Part shown: piece by piece, positions 17,096 through 26,200 of the stretch
Position numbering within the stretch: the stretch's first letter is position 1
Layout: each line of letters begins with the position of its first letter
Assembly (NCBI GenBank): GCA_017544105.1
Contig: JAFYEU010000092.1
Location: 1-36,926 of the forward strand
DNA length: 36,926 nt
Source of the DNA: Bacteroidales bacterium
GTDB taxonomy: Bacteria > Bacteroidota > Bacteroidia > Bacteroidales > WCHB1-69
Direction: 5' to 3'
Translations under genes and position numbers: made by a program
Notes under the pieces: model-generated
Databases searched by the model: none
Seen by the model: the letters and a program-made list of their open reading frames with translations, nothing else
What the model was told of the DNA's origin: nothing

Positions 17096-17869
17096 ATGAT
17101 GAGGGAAAGAATAATATGTCTGCTGATGTTGGGCATGGCCTTGACGGGCTATGCCCAAGTCACATCCGGCAACTTTCAGTATGAGTACAAGATGGTAAGG
17201 CTCGACTCCACATGGGATGCCAAGATAGACCCGGCGTTGCAGGAGTATGTCGACATCAAGCGCCAGCAGATGGCAGAGATGACCAGTGTGGTCATCGGCC
17301 ATGCGGAACGCACGCTTACCGCCTTCGTGCCCGAGAGCCCCTTGTCCAACTTCTTGACAACGCTGCTCTTGGAACGTGGCCCTCAGTATGTGGACGACCC
17401 GCAGTTCGACCAGTGCGACCTCTCCATCTTGAATTTCGGCGGTATCCGTGCCCAAATTCCGGCCGGCGACATCACGGTGGGTGACATCTACGACCTCTCA
17501 CCCTTTGACAACTCCCTGGTCTTCCTGCTGATCAAAGGCAGCGAGCTGCGCAAAGCCCTGATGCGTTTTACCGACAAGGTGAATGCCCCGATGGCCGGAG
17601 TGGAGATGGTTTATCGCAATAGAAAGCCTGTCAGCATCCTGATCCAGCACAAACCGCTGGAGGACCAGAAATACTATAAGGTGGTCACCCTTGACTTTAT
17701 AGCCAAAGGTGGAGACCATATCATCAGCGACATTGAGTTCGAGAAATCTGTCGTCACGGGCATGTTTTTCCGGGATTTCATCATCGAGGAGATCCGGGAG
17801 ATGACCAAGGAGGGGAAGAGTGTGGATGGCAGACTGGAAGGCCGGGTGGAGATTGAACGCCAGCCTTGA
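17096..17869 (+). CDS. Exported 5'-nucleotidase C-terminal-domain protein (no metallophosphatase domain)
   Basis: A 257-residue exported protein (signal peptide MMRERIICLLMLGMALTGYAQ) made only of the substrate-binding C-terminal domain of UshA-type 5'-nucleotidases. Family blocks are VPESPLSNFLTTLLLERG, LSILNFGGIRAQIPAGDITVGDIYDLSPFDNSLVFLLIKGSELRKAL, and the C-terminal YYKVVTLDFIAKGGD. The N-terminal metal-binding domain with its D-x-H and GNH(D/E) motifs is missing. In related Bacteroidetes that part is usually a separate adjacent gene, yet the next gene here is a CstA-type permease. It starts immediately after the stop of the nitroreductase gene, so coupling is likely. Alone it may bind nucleotides without hydrolysing them. 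Confidence 0.88.
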   Translation: MMRERIICLLMLGMALTGYAQVTSGNFQYEYKMVRLDSTWDAKIDPALQEYVDIKRQQMAEMTSVVIGHAERTLTAFVPESPLSNFLTTLLLERGPQYVDDPQFDQCDLSILNFGGIRAQIPAGDITVGDIYDLSPFDNSLVFLLIKGSELRKALMRFTDKVNAPMAGVEMVYRNRKPVSILIQHKPLEDQKYYKVVTLDFIAKGGDHIISDIEFEKSVVTGMFFRDFIIEEIREMTKEGKSVDGRLEGRVEIERQP

Positions 17870-17904
17870 TTTTTGAATTGATAAGACTAAAACGATAGTA
17901 GCAT

Positions 17905-19365
17905 ATGATTACTTTTTGCATCGCATTGGTAATGCTTGTCTTAGGTTACCTGATCTATGGTGCCTTCATGGAAAAGGTCTTCGGCGCGGACAGCACTCGT
18001 CAGACCCCGGCTGTCACCATGGCTGATGGTGTGGACTATGTGCCCATGAAGCCATGGCGTATTTTCCTGATCCAGTTTCTGAATATTGCAGGCGTGGGAC
18101 CTATCTGTGGTGCCATCATGGGTGCCCAGTTCGGCACCTCCTCATTCCTTTGGATTGTCTTCGGCAGCATCTTCGCCGGTGCCGTCCACGACTATCTCGC
18201 AGGCATGATCTCTCTGAGAAACAAGGGCTGCAGTCTTCCTGAAATCCATGGCGAATACCTGGGCAATGGTATCAAGCAGTTCATGCGCGGCTTTATGGTC
18301 TTGCTGATGATCTTGGTGGGTGTGGTCTTTGTGAACACCCCGGCCACCCTGCTGACGGTCCATTTTACCCCGAATATGAGCGTCTTCGTCTGGGTGGGCA
18401 TCGTGATAGCTTATTACCTGATTGCCACCCTGCTGCCTATCGACAAGCTGATAGGACGTATCTATCCGATTTTCGGATTCCTGCTCTTGGGCATGGCCGT
18501 GGCCATCGTGGTGGCCTTTCTCGTCTATCGTCCCGAGATACCGGAACTATGGTCGGGCTTGCAGAACCGTCATCCGGCGGCGGAACATAACCCCATCTTC
18601 CCGATGATGTTCATCTCCATTGCCTGTGGCGCCATCTCCGGTTTCCATGCTACCCAGTCGCCTCTGATGGCGCGCTGTATGCTCAACGAGAAGCAGGGCC
18701 GCCCGATCTTCTACGGCGCTATGATCACGGAAGGCGTGGTGGCTCTGATCTGGGCTGCCGCTGCCGCCTACTTCTTCAGCCCCGAGAGCGGGATCGATAC
18801 CGCTGGCAAGTCGGGCGCTGCCATGGTGGGCCTCATCGCTGACACCTGGTTCCCGAAGGCTATTGCCATCATCACCATCTTGGGCGTCATCAGCGCCGCC
18901 ATTACCTCTGGTGATACGGCCCTGCGCTCCGCCCGTCTGATTGTGGCCGACTTCATGCATGTGGACCAGAAACCCATCCGCAACCGTCTGATGGTCGCCA
19001 TCCCGATCTTCGTGGTGACCATGGCCTTCTTGATCTTCAGCCTTACCGACGCCAATGGCTTCGACGTGATCTGGCGCTATTTTGCTTGGGCTAACCAGTT
19101 GCTGGCGACCTTCACCCTGTGGGCTATCACGGTCTATCTGCGTCGGACCAAGGGCGGATACTGGCACCTGCTGACCTTGCTGCCAGCTCTCTTCATGACG
19201 ATGGTCACTTCCAGCTTCCTGCTGGTGGCCGAGAAGGAAGGCCTGGGCCGCTGGCTGCCCAGAGGGGCTGGCTATGCCCTGGCTGCCGTCATCACGCTTT
19301 GCATACTCATAGTCTTCATGGCTAAGAACCGTCAGAAAGAAAAAAACACCGTGACAAATGGGTAG
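17905..19365 (+). CDS. CstA-family carbon starvation protein (peptide/pyruvate permease)
   Basis: A 486-residue membrane protein with about 13 hydrophobic segments. It belongs to the CstA family, whose members import peptides or pyruvate. Signatures seen are the N-terminal YGAFMEKVFGAD, then DYVPMKPWRIFLIQFLNIAGVGPICGAIMGAQFG, VHDYLAGMISLRNKG and CGAISGFHATQSPLMARCM. The ITSGDTALRSARLIVADF block is also present. The E. coli CstA protein is about 700 residues; this shorter form is usual in Bacteroidetes. It starts 35 bases after the nucleotidase-like gene and its 3' end overlaps ruvX by eight bases. The substrate cannot be read from sequence. Confidence 0.9.
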   Translation: MITFCIALVMLVLGYLIYGAFMEKVFGADSTRQTPAVTMADGVDYVPMKPWRIFLIQFLNIAGVGPICGAIMGAQFGTSSFLWIVFGSIFAGAVHDYLAGMISLRNKGCSLPEIHGEYLGNGIKQFMRGFMVLLMILVGVVFVNTPATLLTVHFTPNMSVFVWVGIVIAYYLIATLLPIDKLIGRIYPIFGFLLLGMAVAIVVAFLVYRPEIPELWSGLQNRHPAAEHNPIFPMMFISIACGAISGFHATQSPLMARCMLNEKQGRPIFYGAMITEGVVALIWAAAAAYFFSPESGIDTAGKSGAAMVGLIADTWFPKAIAIITILGVISAAITSGDTALRSARLIVADFMHVDQKPIRNRLMVAIPIFVVTMAFLIFSLTDANGFDVIWRYFAWANQLLATFTLWAITVYLRRTKGGYWHLLTLLPALFMTMVTSSFLLVAEKEGLGRWLPRGAGYALAAVITLCILIVFMAKNRQKEKNTVTNG

Positions 19366-19798
19366 GATATTGGCCATAGATTACGGACAGAAGCGAGTGG
19401 GCTTCGCTGTCACCGACGAGCTGCGCATCTGCGCGAACCCGTTGGATACCATCCCCGTGGCACAAGCTTTCGACTTCCTGAAGAACTATCTCCTGAAGGA
19501 GAAGGTGGATGTGATCGTGGTCGGAGAACCCCGGAAACTCGACAATACCCCCTCCGACTCAACCCGCTATATAGAACCTTTCGTCAACCGACTGAAAAAG
19601 GCACTGCCCGACATCTCGCCGGGGACGACCATCGCCCGGGTGGATGAGCGCTTCACCTCCCGCATGGCCTTCCAGTCCATGATTGACGCCGGACTGAAAA
19701 AGAAAGACCGTCAGAACAAAGCGCTGATCGACAAGGTGAGTGCCGCGATTATCCTGCAGACCTATATGGAACAGCTGGCCTTCACCCCAACCTTATAA
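19358..19798 (+). CDS. ruvX: RuvX/YqgF putative Holliday junction resolvase
   Basis: A 146-residue RNase-H-fold protein of the RuvX/YqgF family, linked to Holliday junction resolution and to 16S rRNA 5'-end processing. It opens with GRILAIDYGQKRVGFAVTDE (likely catalytic Asp8), has VVGEPRKLDNTPSD in the second motif around residue 55-66, RVDERFTSRMA at 94-104 and the last acidic residue in LIDKVSAAIILQTYM (Asp125). Length is normal. It overlaps the end of the cstA-like gene by eight bases, which argues for translational coupling. Its stop codon is the first unit of a 14-bp tandem repeat leading into def. Confidence 0.93.
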   Translation: MGRILAIDYGQKRVGFAVTDELRICANPLDTIPVAQAFDFLKNYLLKEKVDVIVVGEPRKLDNTPSDSTRYIEPFVNRLKKALPDISPGTTIARVDERFTSRMAFQSMIDAGLKKKDRQNKALIDKVSAAIILQTYMEQLAFTPTL

Positions 19799-19837
19799 CT
19801 ATTAACTTGTAACTATTAACACTTAACTATTAATCGC
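19796..19837 (+). repeat. Three-unit 14-bp tandem repeat between ruvX and def
   Basis: TAACTATTAAC begins at 19796, 19810 and 19824 (last unit ends in T), an exact 14-base period. The first unit includes the ruvX stop codon and the last ends just before the def ATG. The units are AT-rich and could be bound by a protein or serve to space the genes. Confidence 0.8.
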
Positions 19838-19839
19838 CC

Positions 19840-20397
19840 ATGGTATTGCCTATTTATGTTTATGGAGAACCGGTCTTGCGCAAGATAGCGCAGGAAGTGG
19901 ATGTGGAGAACACCGACTGGAAACCGTTGGTGGCAGATATGTTTGAGACGATGTATCATGCTGGTGGGGTGGGCCTTGCCGCTCCCCAGATCGGAAAGGA
20001 CATCAGCCTTTTCGTGATCGATACAGAACCCTTTAAGGAGTCTTTTCCGGATGTGAAACTCTATAAGGGAGCCTTCATCAACCCCGTCATCACAGAAGAG
20101 TGGGGTGAAGACTTCGTCTTTGCAGAGGGCTGTCTCAGCTTGCCCAACCTGAATGAGGAGGTGACGCGCAAGTCGAACATCCGCATCGAGTATTATGATG
20201 AGAACGGCGTGTTCCACGAGCAGGAGTTTGACGGTCTCGCCGCCCGAGTCATCCAGCATGAGTACGACCACCTGGAGGGCAAGGTCTTTGTGGATCATCT
20301 GTCTGCTATCAAGAAGATGGTGCTGAAGCGTTCGCTCAACGATATCGCCTCCGGCCGAACCCACGCAGCTTACAAGACTGTTCACCCTAAAAAGTAA
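19840..20397 (+). CDS. def: Peptide deformylase
   Basis: A 185-residue metalloenzyme removing the formyl group from the N terminus of new proteins. All three family motifs are intact: GVGLAAPQIG at 43-52, EGCLS at 96-100 with metal ligand Cys98, and HEYDH at 140-144 with metal ligands His140 and His144 and catalytic Glu141. The layout is that of type 1 deformylases. It follows ruvX after 41 bases of repeat sequence and precedes the TPR-like lipoprotein by 5 bases. Confidence 0.97.
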   Translation: MVLPIYVYGEPVLRKIAQEVDVENTDWKPLVADMFETMYHAGGVGLAAPQIGKDISLFVIDTEPFKESFPDVKLYKGAFINPVITEEWGEDFVFAEGCLSLPNLNEEVTRKSNIRIEYYDENGVFHEQEFDGLAARVIQHEYDHLEGKVFVDHLSAIKKMVLKRSLNDIASGRTHAAYKTVHPKK

Positions 20398-20402
20398 TCC
20401 CG

Positions 20403-20960
20403 ATGAGACGATATTGGATATGCTTGCTCTGTGCATGGCTCTTGGTCGGCGCCGCCTGCCGTTCCAAGGAACAGAAGCCTGCCTCAATCGTGCAGAGTGC
20501 GGAGATAATGCGTGACTATCAACACGCCGATTCGTTGTATCAGAGGGGGATTATTGACACTGGAGCCTTCAACCGGTTCATCCGTTCGGCGATGGCACTG
20601 GCTGAACAGGATCCCCAAAATGAACGAGCCCCCGAGATGTTCTACAAGGCTGGCATCGGCAGTATGATCCTGGCCAAATCGGCCGTCACGCGTGAGGAGA
20701 CCGCCTATTATGCGAAGCAGGCGCTGAAGATCTTCTACGATTTTCAGGAGATCTATCCTGAAGATGAGCGCGCCCGCTACTGCTATTATCAACGCGGCAT
20801 TATCTACGATGATATCTTAGGTGACTATACCAGCGCCCAAGACCAATACCGCGATTTTGTCAATCGTTATCCGGATGACAGCCTGGCAGTCCAGTTGAAG
20901 GACTATCTCAAGATTCTGGGCAAGACCGAAAGCCAGCTGGAGGAGATGCTGGATCTCTAA
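20403..20960 (+). CDS. TPR-like lipoprotein (BamD/YbgF-like repeats)
   Basis: A 185-residue predicted lipoprotein. The signal peptide MRRYWICLLCAWLLVGAAC puts the modified Cys at residue 19 (V-G-A-A-C). The rest is helical with repeat phrases typical of tetratricopeptide repeats. Examples are HADSLYQRGIIDTGAFNRFIRSAMALAEQDPQNERAPEMFYKAG, AKQALKIFYDFQEIYPEDERARYCYYQRGIIYDDILGDYTSAQDQYRDFVNRYPDDSLA. This resembles BamD/YbgF-type repeats that scaffold envelope complexes. No specific partner can be named. It is last in the long plus-strand run and converges on rnhB. Confidence 0.78.
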   Translation: MRRYWICLLCAWLLVGAACRSKEQKPASIVQSAEIMRDYQHADSLYQRGIIDTGAFNRFIRSAMALAEQDPQNERAPEMFYKAGIGSMILAKSAVTREETAYYAKQALKIFYDFQEIYPEDERARYCYYQRGIIYDDILGDYTSAQDQYRDFVNRYPDDSLAVQLKDYLKILGKTESQLEEMLDL

Positions 20961-20991
20961 CCAGCCAACAGCCAATGGATAATGGCTACTA

Positions 20992-21010
20992 GCCAATGGC
21001 CAACAGCTAA
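20992..21010 (+). repeat. Interspersed 19-bp intergenic repeat, copy 1
   Basis: GCCAATGGCCAACAGCTAA. It matches 36579-36597 at 17 of 19 positions and the reverse complement of 36475-36493 at 17 of 19. It overlaps the stop codon of the convergent rnhB. The rest of the gap from 20963 is made of similar half-units (AGCCAACAGCCAATGG). Confidence 0.7.
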
Positions 21011-21609
21011 AATAGTACTGGGTCCAATTGTTTGATATGGAAGCTCTTCCGATGATAGGGGGAGCGACCGTACGCTTTGATGGCGGCTATCTGTTTAGGA
21101 GACGGATAGCCCTTGTTGTTTTTCCAGTCGTACATGGGATACTCCTCGTGCAGTTGCTCCATCAGCCGGTCGCGGTGGGTCTTGGCCAGGATGGAGGCGG
21201 CGGCGATAGAGAGGTAGTGGGCGTCGCCCTTGACGATGCAATGGTAAGGGATATGATGCTGGTCGAAGAACTTGTTGCCGTCGATGAGCAGCAACTCGGG
21301 GCGCACTGACAGGTCCGCCACGGCATTGTTCATGCATTGGATGGAGGCCCGCAGGATGTTGATCTTGTCGATGACCTGTGCGCTGAGTTCCTGCACCGAC
21401 CAGGCGATGGCATCGCGCTGGATGACGGTCTCCAGCTCCTCGCGTTGCTTGGCCGTCAGCTGCTTGGAGTCGTTGATCAGGTCGTTGTGGTAGTCGTAGG
21501 GCAGGATGACCGCCGCGGCACATACCGGCCCGGCCACGCACCCGCGCCCGACTTCGTCACAGCCGCACTCGACGACCGCCTGCTCCGAATAGTGAGATTT
21601 TAAAGCCAT
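21007..21609 (-). CDS. rnhB: Ribonuclease HII
   Basis: A 200-residue type 2 RNase H that cuts RNA in RNA-DNA hybrids and starts ribonucleotide excision repair. The start taken is MALKSHYSEQ (21609); a longer frame to 21651 lies inside the upstream gene. Motifs seen are CGCDEVGRGCVAGPV with catalytic Asp18 and Glu19, LLLIDGNKFF with Asp110, and KGDAHYLSIAAASILAKTHRDRLM with Asp129. The C-terminal YPSPKQIAAIKAYGRSPYHRKSF is also typical. The start overlaps the end of the membrane-protein gene by ten bases, so it is likely coupled to it. Confidence 0.95.
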   Translation of the reverse strand: MALKSHYSEQAVVECGCDEVGRGCVAGPVCAAAVILPYDYHNDLINDSKQLTAKQREELETVIQRDAIAWSVQELSAQVIDKINILRASIQCMNNAVADLSVRPELLLIDGNKFFDQHHIPYHCIVKGDAHYLSIAAASILAKTHRDRLMEQLHEEYPMYDWKNNKGYPSPKQIAAIKAYGRSPYHRKSFHIKQLDPVLF

Positions 21610-22562
21610 AGCAGAACACAGGTGGCCAGGATGAAAAGATCGTGAAGCCATTTGCGTTCCTCGATCAGGGCGGTGATACCAAAGATGAAGGAGGTGGGCA
21701 ACAGCAGGTAGGGTAGGGACATCTGCAACCCGAAGGGTGAGAAGATGCCCATGACAATCAGGGTGATGGTCAGTAAGATGCAGGCGATGAAACGTCGCCG
21801 CAGGGCCACTACCTTGTTGTCAAAATAGATCTTGCCTGCGAACGTGAACAACAACAAGGTAACTGCCAAGACAGCCAGAAGCAGCCAGTCGGTCCATTGA
21901 AGGGTCGAGAGGTTGTGGATGATATAGAGATAGCCCATCCCGTGGATGTTGTCGGTGATGGCAGGGATGTTGTCGCTGAGGTATCCGTAGGTGAAAAGAT
22001 ACAGGTAAACGAAGAAGAACCCGATCAAGAGGATGAGGACCTCCTTGAACTTGGAGATGCTGGAGGTCAGCACCAGCAGGAACATCATCAGGAGCAGCCA
22101 TATCGCATTGTGGTCAAAGAGTGTGCTGATGCCTAAGATCAGTCCGGCGCTGAAGATCCTGTTGCGGATAGAGACACTATGCTCGTTTTGGGCATTCATC
22201 ATCAAGAGCAGCGCGGCCGTGCATATGGTGAAGAAGACAGGAGTGAAGGTGGTAAAAGAATGGTTGAGGTTGAGGAGCAGCAGGAAAAACAAGATGGGCA
22301 TATAGGTGATGTTGTCGGAGAACTTGCTGATGACAAACGACCGTTGAAGGAAAATGGTGGTCATGGCTATCAGGATGACAGCCAAGGTTTTGTAGCACCA
22401 TGCATGCGTGGACAAATAAGGATGGATGGCCTGGTAGAGGAACGCCTGGTTGTCTGGCGGCAGCAAGCTCATTTGGGTGAAGATGCCGAGAAGGGCCCAG
22501 ATGGCCAGCCCGAGGATGGCAATGAGTTGTATGATGGTGTTTTTGTTGAGATAATAGAACAT
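21600..22562 (-). CDS. Polytopic membrane protein of unknown function
   Basis: A 320-residue protein with about nine to ten hydrophobic segments, starting MFYYLNKNTIIQLIAILGLAIWALLG. It has no obvious enzyme motif. In size and N-terminal style it resembles the Bacteroidetes family DUF6427, but I cannot confirm this by reading alone. The start is the ATG at 22562, one base after the stop of the upstream gene. A much longer frame upstream is the out-of-phase shadow of that gene. It lies between an unknown soluble protein gene and rnhB on the minus strand, in one apparent operon. Confidence 0.7.
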   Translation of the reverse strand: MFYYLNKNTIIQLIAILGLAIWALLGIFTQMSLLPPDNQAFLYQAIHPYLSTHAWCYKTLAVILIAMTTIFLQRSFVISKFSDNITYMPILFFLLLLNLNHSFTTFTPVFFTICTAALLLMMNAQNEHSVSIRNRIFSAGLILGISTLFDHNAIWLLLMMFLLVLTSSISKFKEVLILLIGFFFVYLYLFTYGYLSDNIPAITDNIHGMGYLYIIHNLSTLQWTDWLLLAVLAVTLLLFTFAGKIYFDNKVVALRRRFIACILLTITLIVMGIFSPFGLQMSLPYLLLPTSFIFGITALIEERKWLHDLFILATCVLLWL

Positions 22563-22563
22563 C

Positions 22564-23100
22564 TTAAGCGATAATTTCGGTGAAATACTGGTGAAAACGG
22601 ATGGGGTGAGCGGGCTTGATCTGGCACACATCGCCCGCCGTGAAGAGGCGGTCCTGCAGACTGCCGTCAGGCAAGAACCCGAAACAGCGGACCATAGGGT
22701 GCTCATCCGGGAACTGGTAAAGACCGTTGTCGATGCGACAGATGGCATCTTCTACGGTCATCCGGAAGAAATATTGCATGCGTTCCCGACAAAAAAATGC
22801 GTCGGTCGCCACCTCTTGCCGCACGCGCGACACCATCTGGTCCGTCCAATGGACCGAAACGGGAACCACCAGCTTGCCCGACAACATCCCCGCGAACAAG
22901 GCGGCGTACGACTGCACATCCTCCTCCATCAACAAGAGAAACGAGGATTGGGGGATAGCATCTAATTCATTGATTATAGGGGATATATATTGGATGAAAG
23001 CCGCGTTGGTGTACTTGTGATCCCCGATAGACAGACAGGTCTCATTGGGCTGAAGCCTGACATTTCGGAGGAAAGGGGCAATGACGGAAGTGGTAAACAT
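22564..23100 (-). CDS. Hypothetical protein, 178 residues
   Basis: I do not recognise this protein. It starts MFTTSVIAPFLRNVRL at 23100. The longer in-frame start at 23148 would run across the promoter. It has no signal peptide or membrane segment and looks like a compact alpha/beta cytoplasmic protein. Distinctive pieces are NETCLSIGDHKYTNAAFIQYISPIINELD, SVHWTDQMVSRVRQEVATDAFFCRERMQYFFR and DEHPMVRCFGFLPDGSLQDRL. The region about FFLLMEEDVQSYAALFAGMLSGKLVVPVS could form a nucleotide or cofactor pocket, but this is a guess. It heads the operon with the membrane protein and rnhB, one base before the former. Confidence 0.7.
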   Translation of the reverse strand: MFTTSVIAPFLRNVRLQPNETCLSIGDHKYTNAAFIQYISPIINELDAIPQSSFLLLMEEDVQSYAALFAGMLSGKLVVPVSVHWTDQMVSRVRQEVATDAFFCRERMQYFFRMTVEDAICRIDNGLYQFPDEHPMVRCFGFLPDGSLQDRLFTAGDVCQIKPAHPIRFHQYFTEIIA

Positions 23101-23120
23101 CGATGTAAAATTTCTGCCTG

Positions 23121-23128
23121 CAAAAATA
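23121..23128 (-). promoter_or_regulatory. Bacteroidetes -7 element of the 23100-21007 operon
   Basis: The minus strand reads TATTTTTG followed by CAGGC, matching TAnnTTTG. It lies 20 bases before the ATG at 23100. It is back to back with the promoter of the giant repeat protein. Confidence 0.6.
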
Positions 23129-23163
23129 TAAATTTCAACTAATGTCATATAGGATAAAAATCG

Positions 23164-23171
23164 TATTTTTG
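23164..23171 (+). promoter_or_regulatory. Bacteroidetes -7 element of the giant T9SS protein gene
   Basis: TATTTTTG followed by CGGCCC, the strongest -7 form in the window, 38 bases before the ATG at 23210. The 35 bases separating it from the divergent -7 element are AT-rich. Confidence 0.6.
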
Positions 23172-23209
23172 CGGCCCTTTTATATTAGAGTAATATTATA
23201 ATTTAGGAT

Positions 23210-26200
23210 ATGAAATCTTTATACAAAATTGCAGCGTATTGCCTGTTTCTGTTGATGCTGACACAAGTGAACCTGTCAGCCCAGATCTCGCGAATTGAAA
23301 GTACGGACACCGTGCAACTCAGTGCCTGTCCCAACGATTTTCCCCTTGAACATTTGTCTTTCACATTTAACGCCCCGGGAAACTATCAGAGACCAGTCGT
23401 TGATCTCGTGTCACGTGACACCACCTGGACGCTTTTTATGGTGACGGCTCTGGAGAATCCGGATACGACCATCGAGTTGAATGTATGTGCGCTCCCCATC
23501 TTCTATGAAAATATGGCCATCTTGGACACGGGCCTCTATGCCTTTTTGTTCCCGAGAGAGGTCGGCTGTGACAGTATCGTTCACTTGCATGTGGGCTATC
23601 TGCCTTCGTACTCAGTGACTGACACGGTGCAGGCTACAGTCTGCTCCCACACCCTTCCTTTCATCCTGGATTCCGAGCACCAGTTTGCAGCTGCCGGCGA
23701 GTATGATGTGGCTTATCCCACCCAGGATGGTTGCGACAGTCTTGTCCGCCATCTGATCCTCACAGTGACACCTACCCCTTATGACACGCTCAACTTCTAT
23801 GTCTGCGAAGGCAACTATCCGTTGTATCTGGATACGGTCAGAACCCTTGAGAATGAACTGGCCTGGCAGGAAGTGCAGGTGGGGGATTCCACGGTGGACC
23901 CCTCACTCTTCGTATTCCAACAGGAAGGCACCTATGTGTACTCCTTTGAAGACACGGCAGCATGCCCCTCCATATACGTCCTGAATGTGATGACCAACGT
24001 CTTCGCCGATACGATTCATCTCGACGTGTGTGATGTTGATATCCCATACAGCTATGCCGGTCTCCAGCTGACTGCCGATACCGTCTTCGTGGCGCCTGTG
24101 CCGGGCTGTGATACCACTCAAGTGGTCTATTTCGCGGTTCATCCGTCCTATCATGTGGTTCGTTTTGACACCCTTCAAATATGCGAGAATGAGATTCCGT
24201 ATGATGATCCCGTCACGCATCTCACCTACCTCTCCGATGCTGTGGTGGAAGTCCTGACGCCCACCGTCTACGGTTGCGACAGCCTGGTGACCTATCTCAC
24301 CATCGAGGTGGTGGAGAACCTGACGGACACCGTGGTCTTGTATGCTTGCGAGAACACCTATCCCTTCCAGTATGGCGATTCACTCATCGAAACGGAAGGG
24401 GAGTATGATCTCTATGTGTCGGACAGCACGCGGGCTTGCGACATCTTCCGTCATCTGGTTGTGATTACAGCGCCTGTCTATCATGACACATTGGACGTGG
24501 TCACCTGTACGGATGTTCCGTATGTGTTCGCCGACACGGTCTTGACGGAGAGTGGCGTCTATGATTTTGTGTTCCCCACCATGCATGGTTGTGACAGCGT
24601 GGTGACCCTCAACCTGACGGTGCTGCCTTCGGAATTCACCTTCAACGTCTGCGAAAACGATATGCCGTTTGTCTATAACGGACAGACGTTCACTGAATCT
24701 GGTGATTATGAGTTGCACTATTCAACGGTGGTTGGCTGTGATAGCATTGTCCCGATGCATCTGCAGGTGCACCCCGTCATTTACAATACCGACACGATCT
24801 ATCACGAGATGTGCTCTGTGGATCTTCCGTTGCATATCTTCGACACCGTCTTGACGCAGTCGGGTCTGTACACCTTCGTGACGCCCTCGGCTGTTACTGG
24901 ATGTGACTCTGTCTTCTACTATCGTCTGGTCGTGTATCAGAACCCGAATGTGCAGATTCTGGGCAGAACGAGCTTCTGTGTAGGCTCTTCCACCACGATC
25001 ACGGCGCAGGGTGCCACTAGCTATGAGTGGAGCTCCGGTGATCTGACCCGCTCCATCACGACCTCCTATGCGGGTACTTATACCGTTACCGGTACCGATG
25101 TGTATGGCTGTAGCTCCACGGCAGAAGTGACGCTGACCTCCAGCCAGGTGACGGCCTCCATCACGGGTAACCGTTTCTTCTGCGAGAATGGCAGCACCAC
25201 TTTGACCGTCAGTGGCAACGAGCCTTATACCTACCAATGGTATGACGGCAGCACCACGGAAAGTGCTCTGATCACGGCTCCCGGCCAGTATGCGGTGACG
25301 GTAACCAACGCCTTGGGCTGTACTAGCACCATCCAGGCCACGGTGACCCAATATGCGCTCCCGACGGCTTCCATCACCGGCTTCCTTTCTATCTGTCAAG
25401 GGCAGTCCACCATCCTCCGTGCCAACGGCGGTGTCTCCTACCAATGGGAAGACGGTTCCACGCAGGCTATCCTCAACGTGACCACCCAGGGCACCTACTC
25501 TGTGACCGTGACGGGCAACAATGGTTGTAGTGCTGCGGCATCTGCCACGGTGATCGTCAACCCGACCCCCAACCTGACCATCCTCGCCAACGAGGTGCTG
25601 TGTCAGGGTCAGACCACCTCCATCTATGCCATCTCGGGTGCTGGAAACACCTATAACTGGTCTACTGGCCAGAATACCTCTTTCATCACCGTGTCACCTT
25701 CCGCCTCCACCATGTACACCGTGCTGGTGACGGATGCCAATGGTTGTACCAATACGGCTAGCACGACCATCTCCGTATCGCAGCCTCCTACCGTCTTCAT
25801 CAATGGTGAGAACTCTTTGTGTCAGGGCCAGACGGCCACGTTGTCGGCTACGGGTGGCTCCTCCTACCTCTGGAGCACCGGTAGCACCTCTCCTAATATC
25901 TCCGTCAGCACGACGGGCAACTATTCGGTGACTGCCACCGATGTGAACGGATGTCAGGGCAATGCCACCATGGCGGTGCAGGTCAATCCGCTGCCCAATG
26001 CCAACATCACCGGCAACACCAGCATCTGCCAAGGATCTACCACTACGTTGGAGGCTCCTGGCGGCTATTCCTACCAATGGTCCAACAACAGCACCGCACA
26101 GTCTATTACGGTTAACTCCTCCGGCTCATATACCGTGACGGTGACCAGTCCCGCCGGATGTACCAAGACCAGCTCCGTGATGGTATCCGTACATGCCAAA

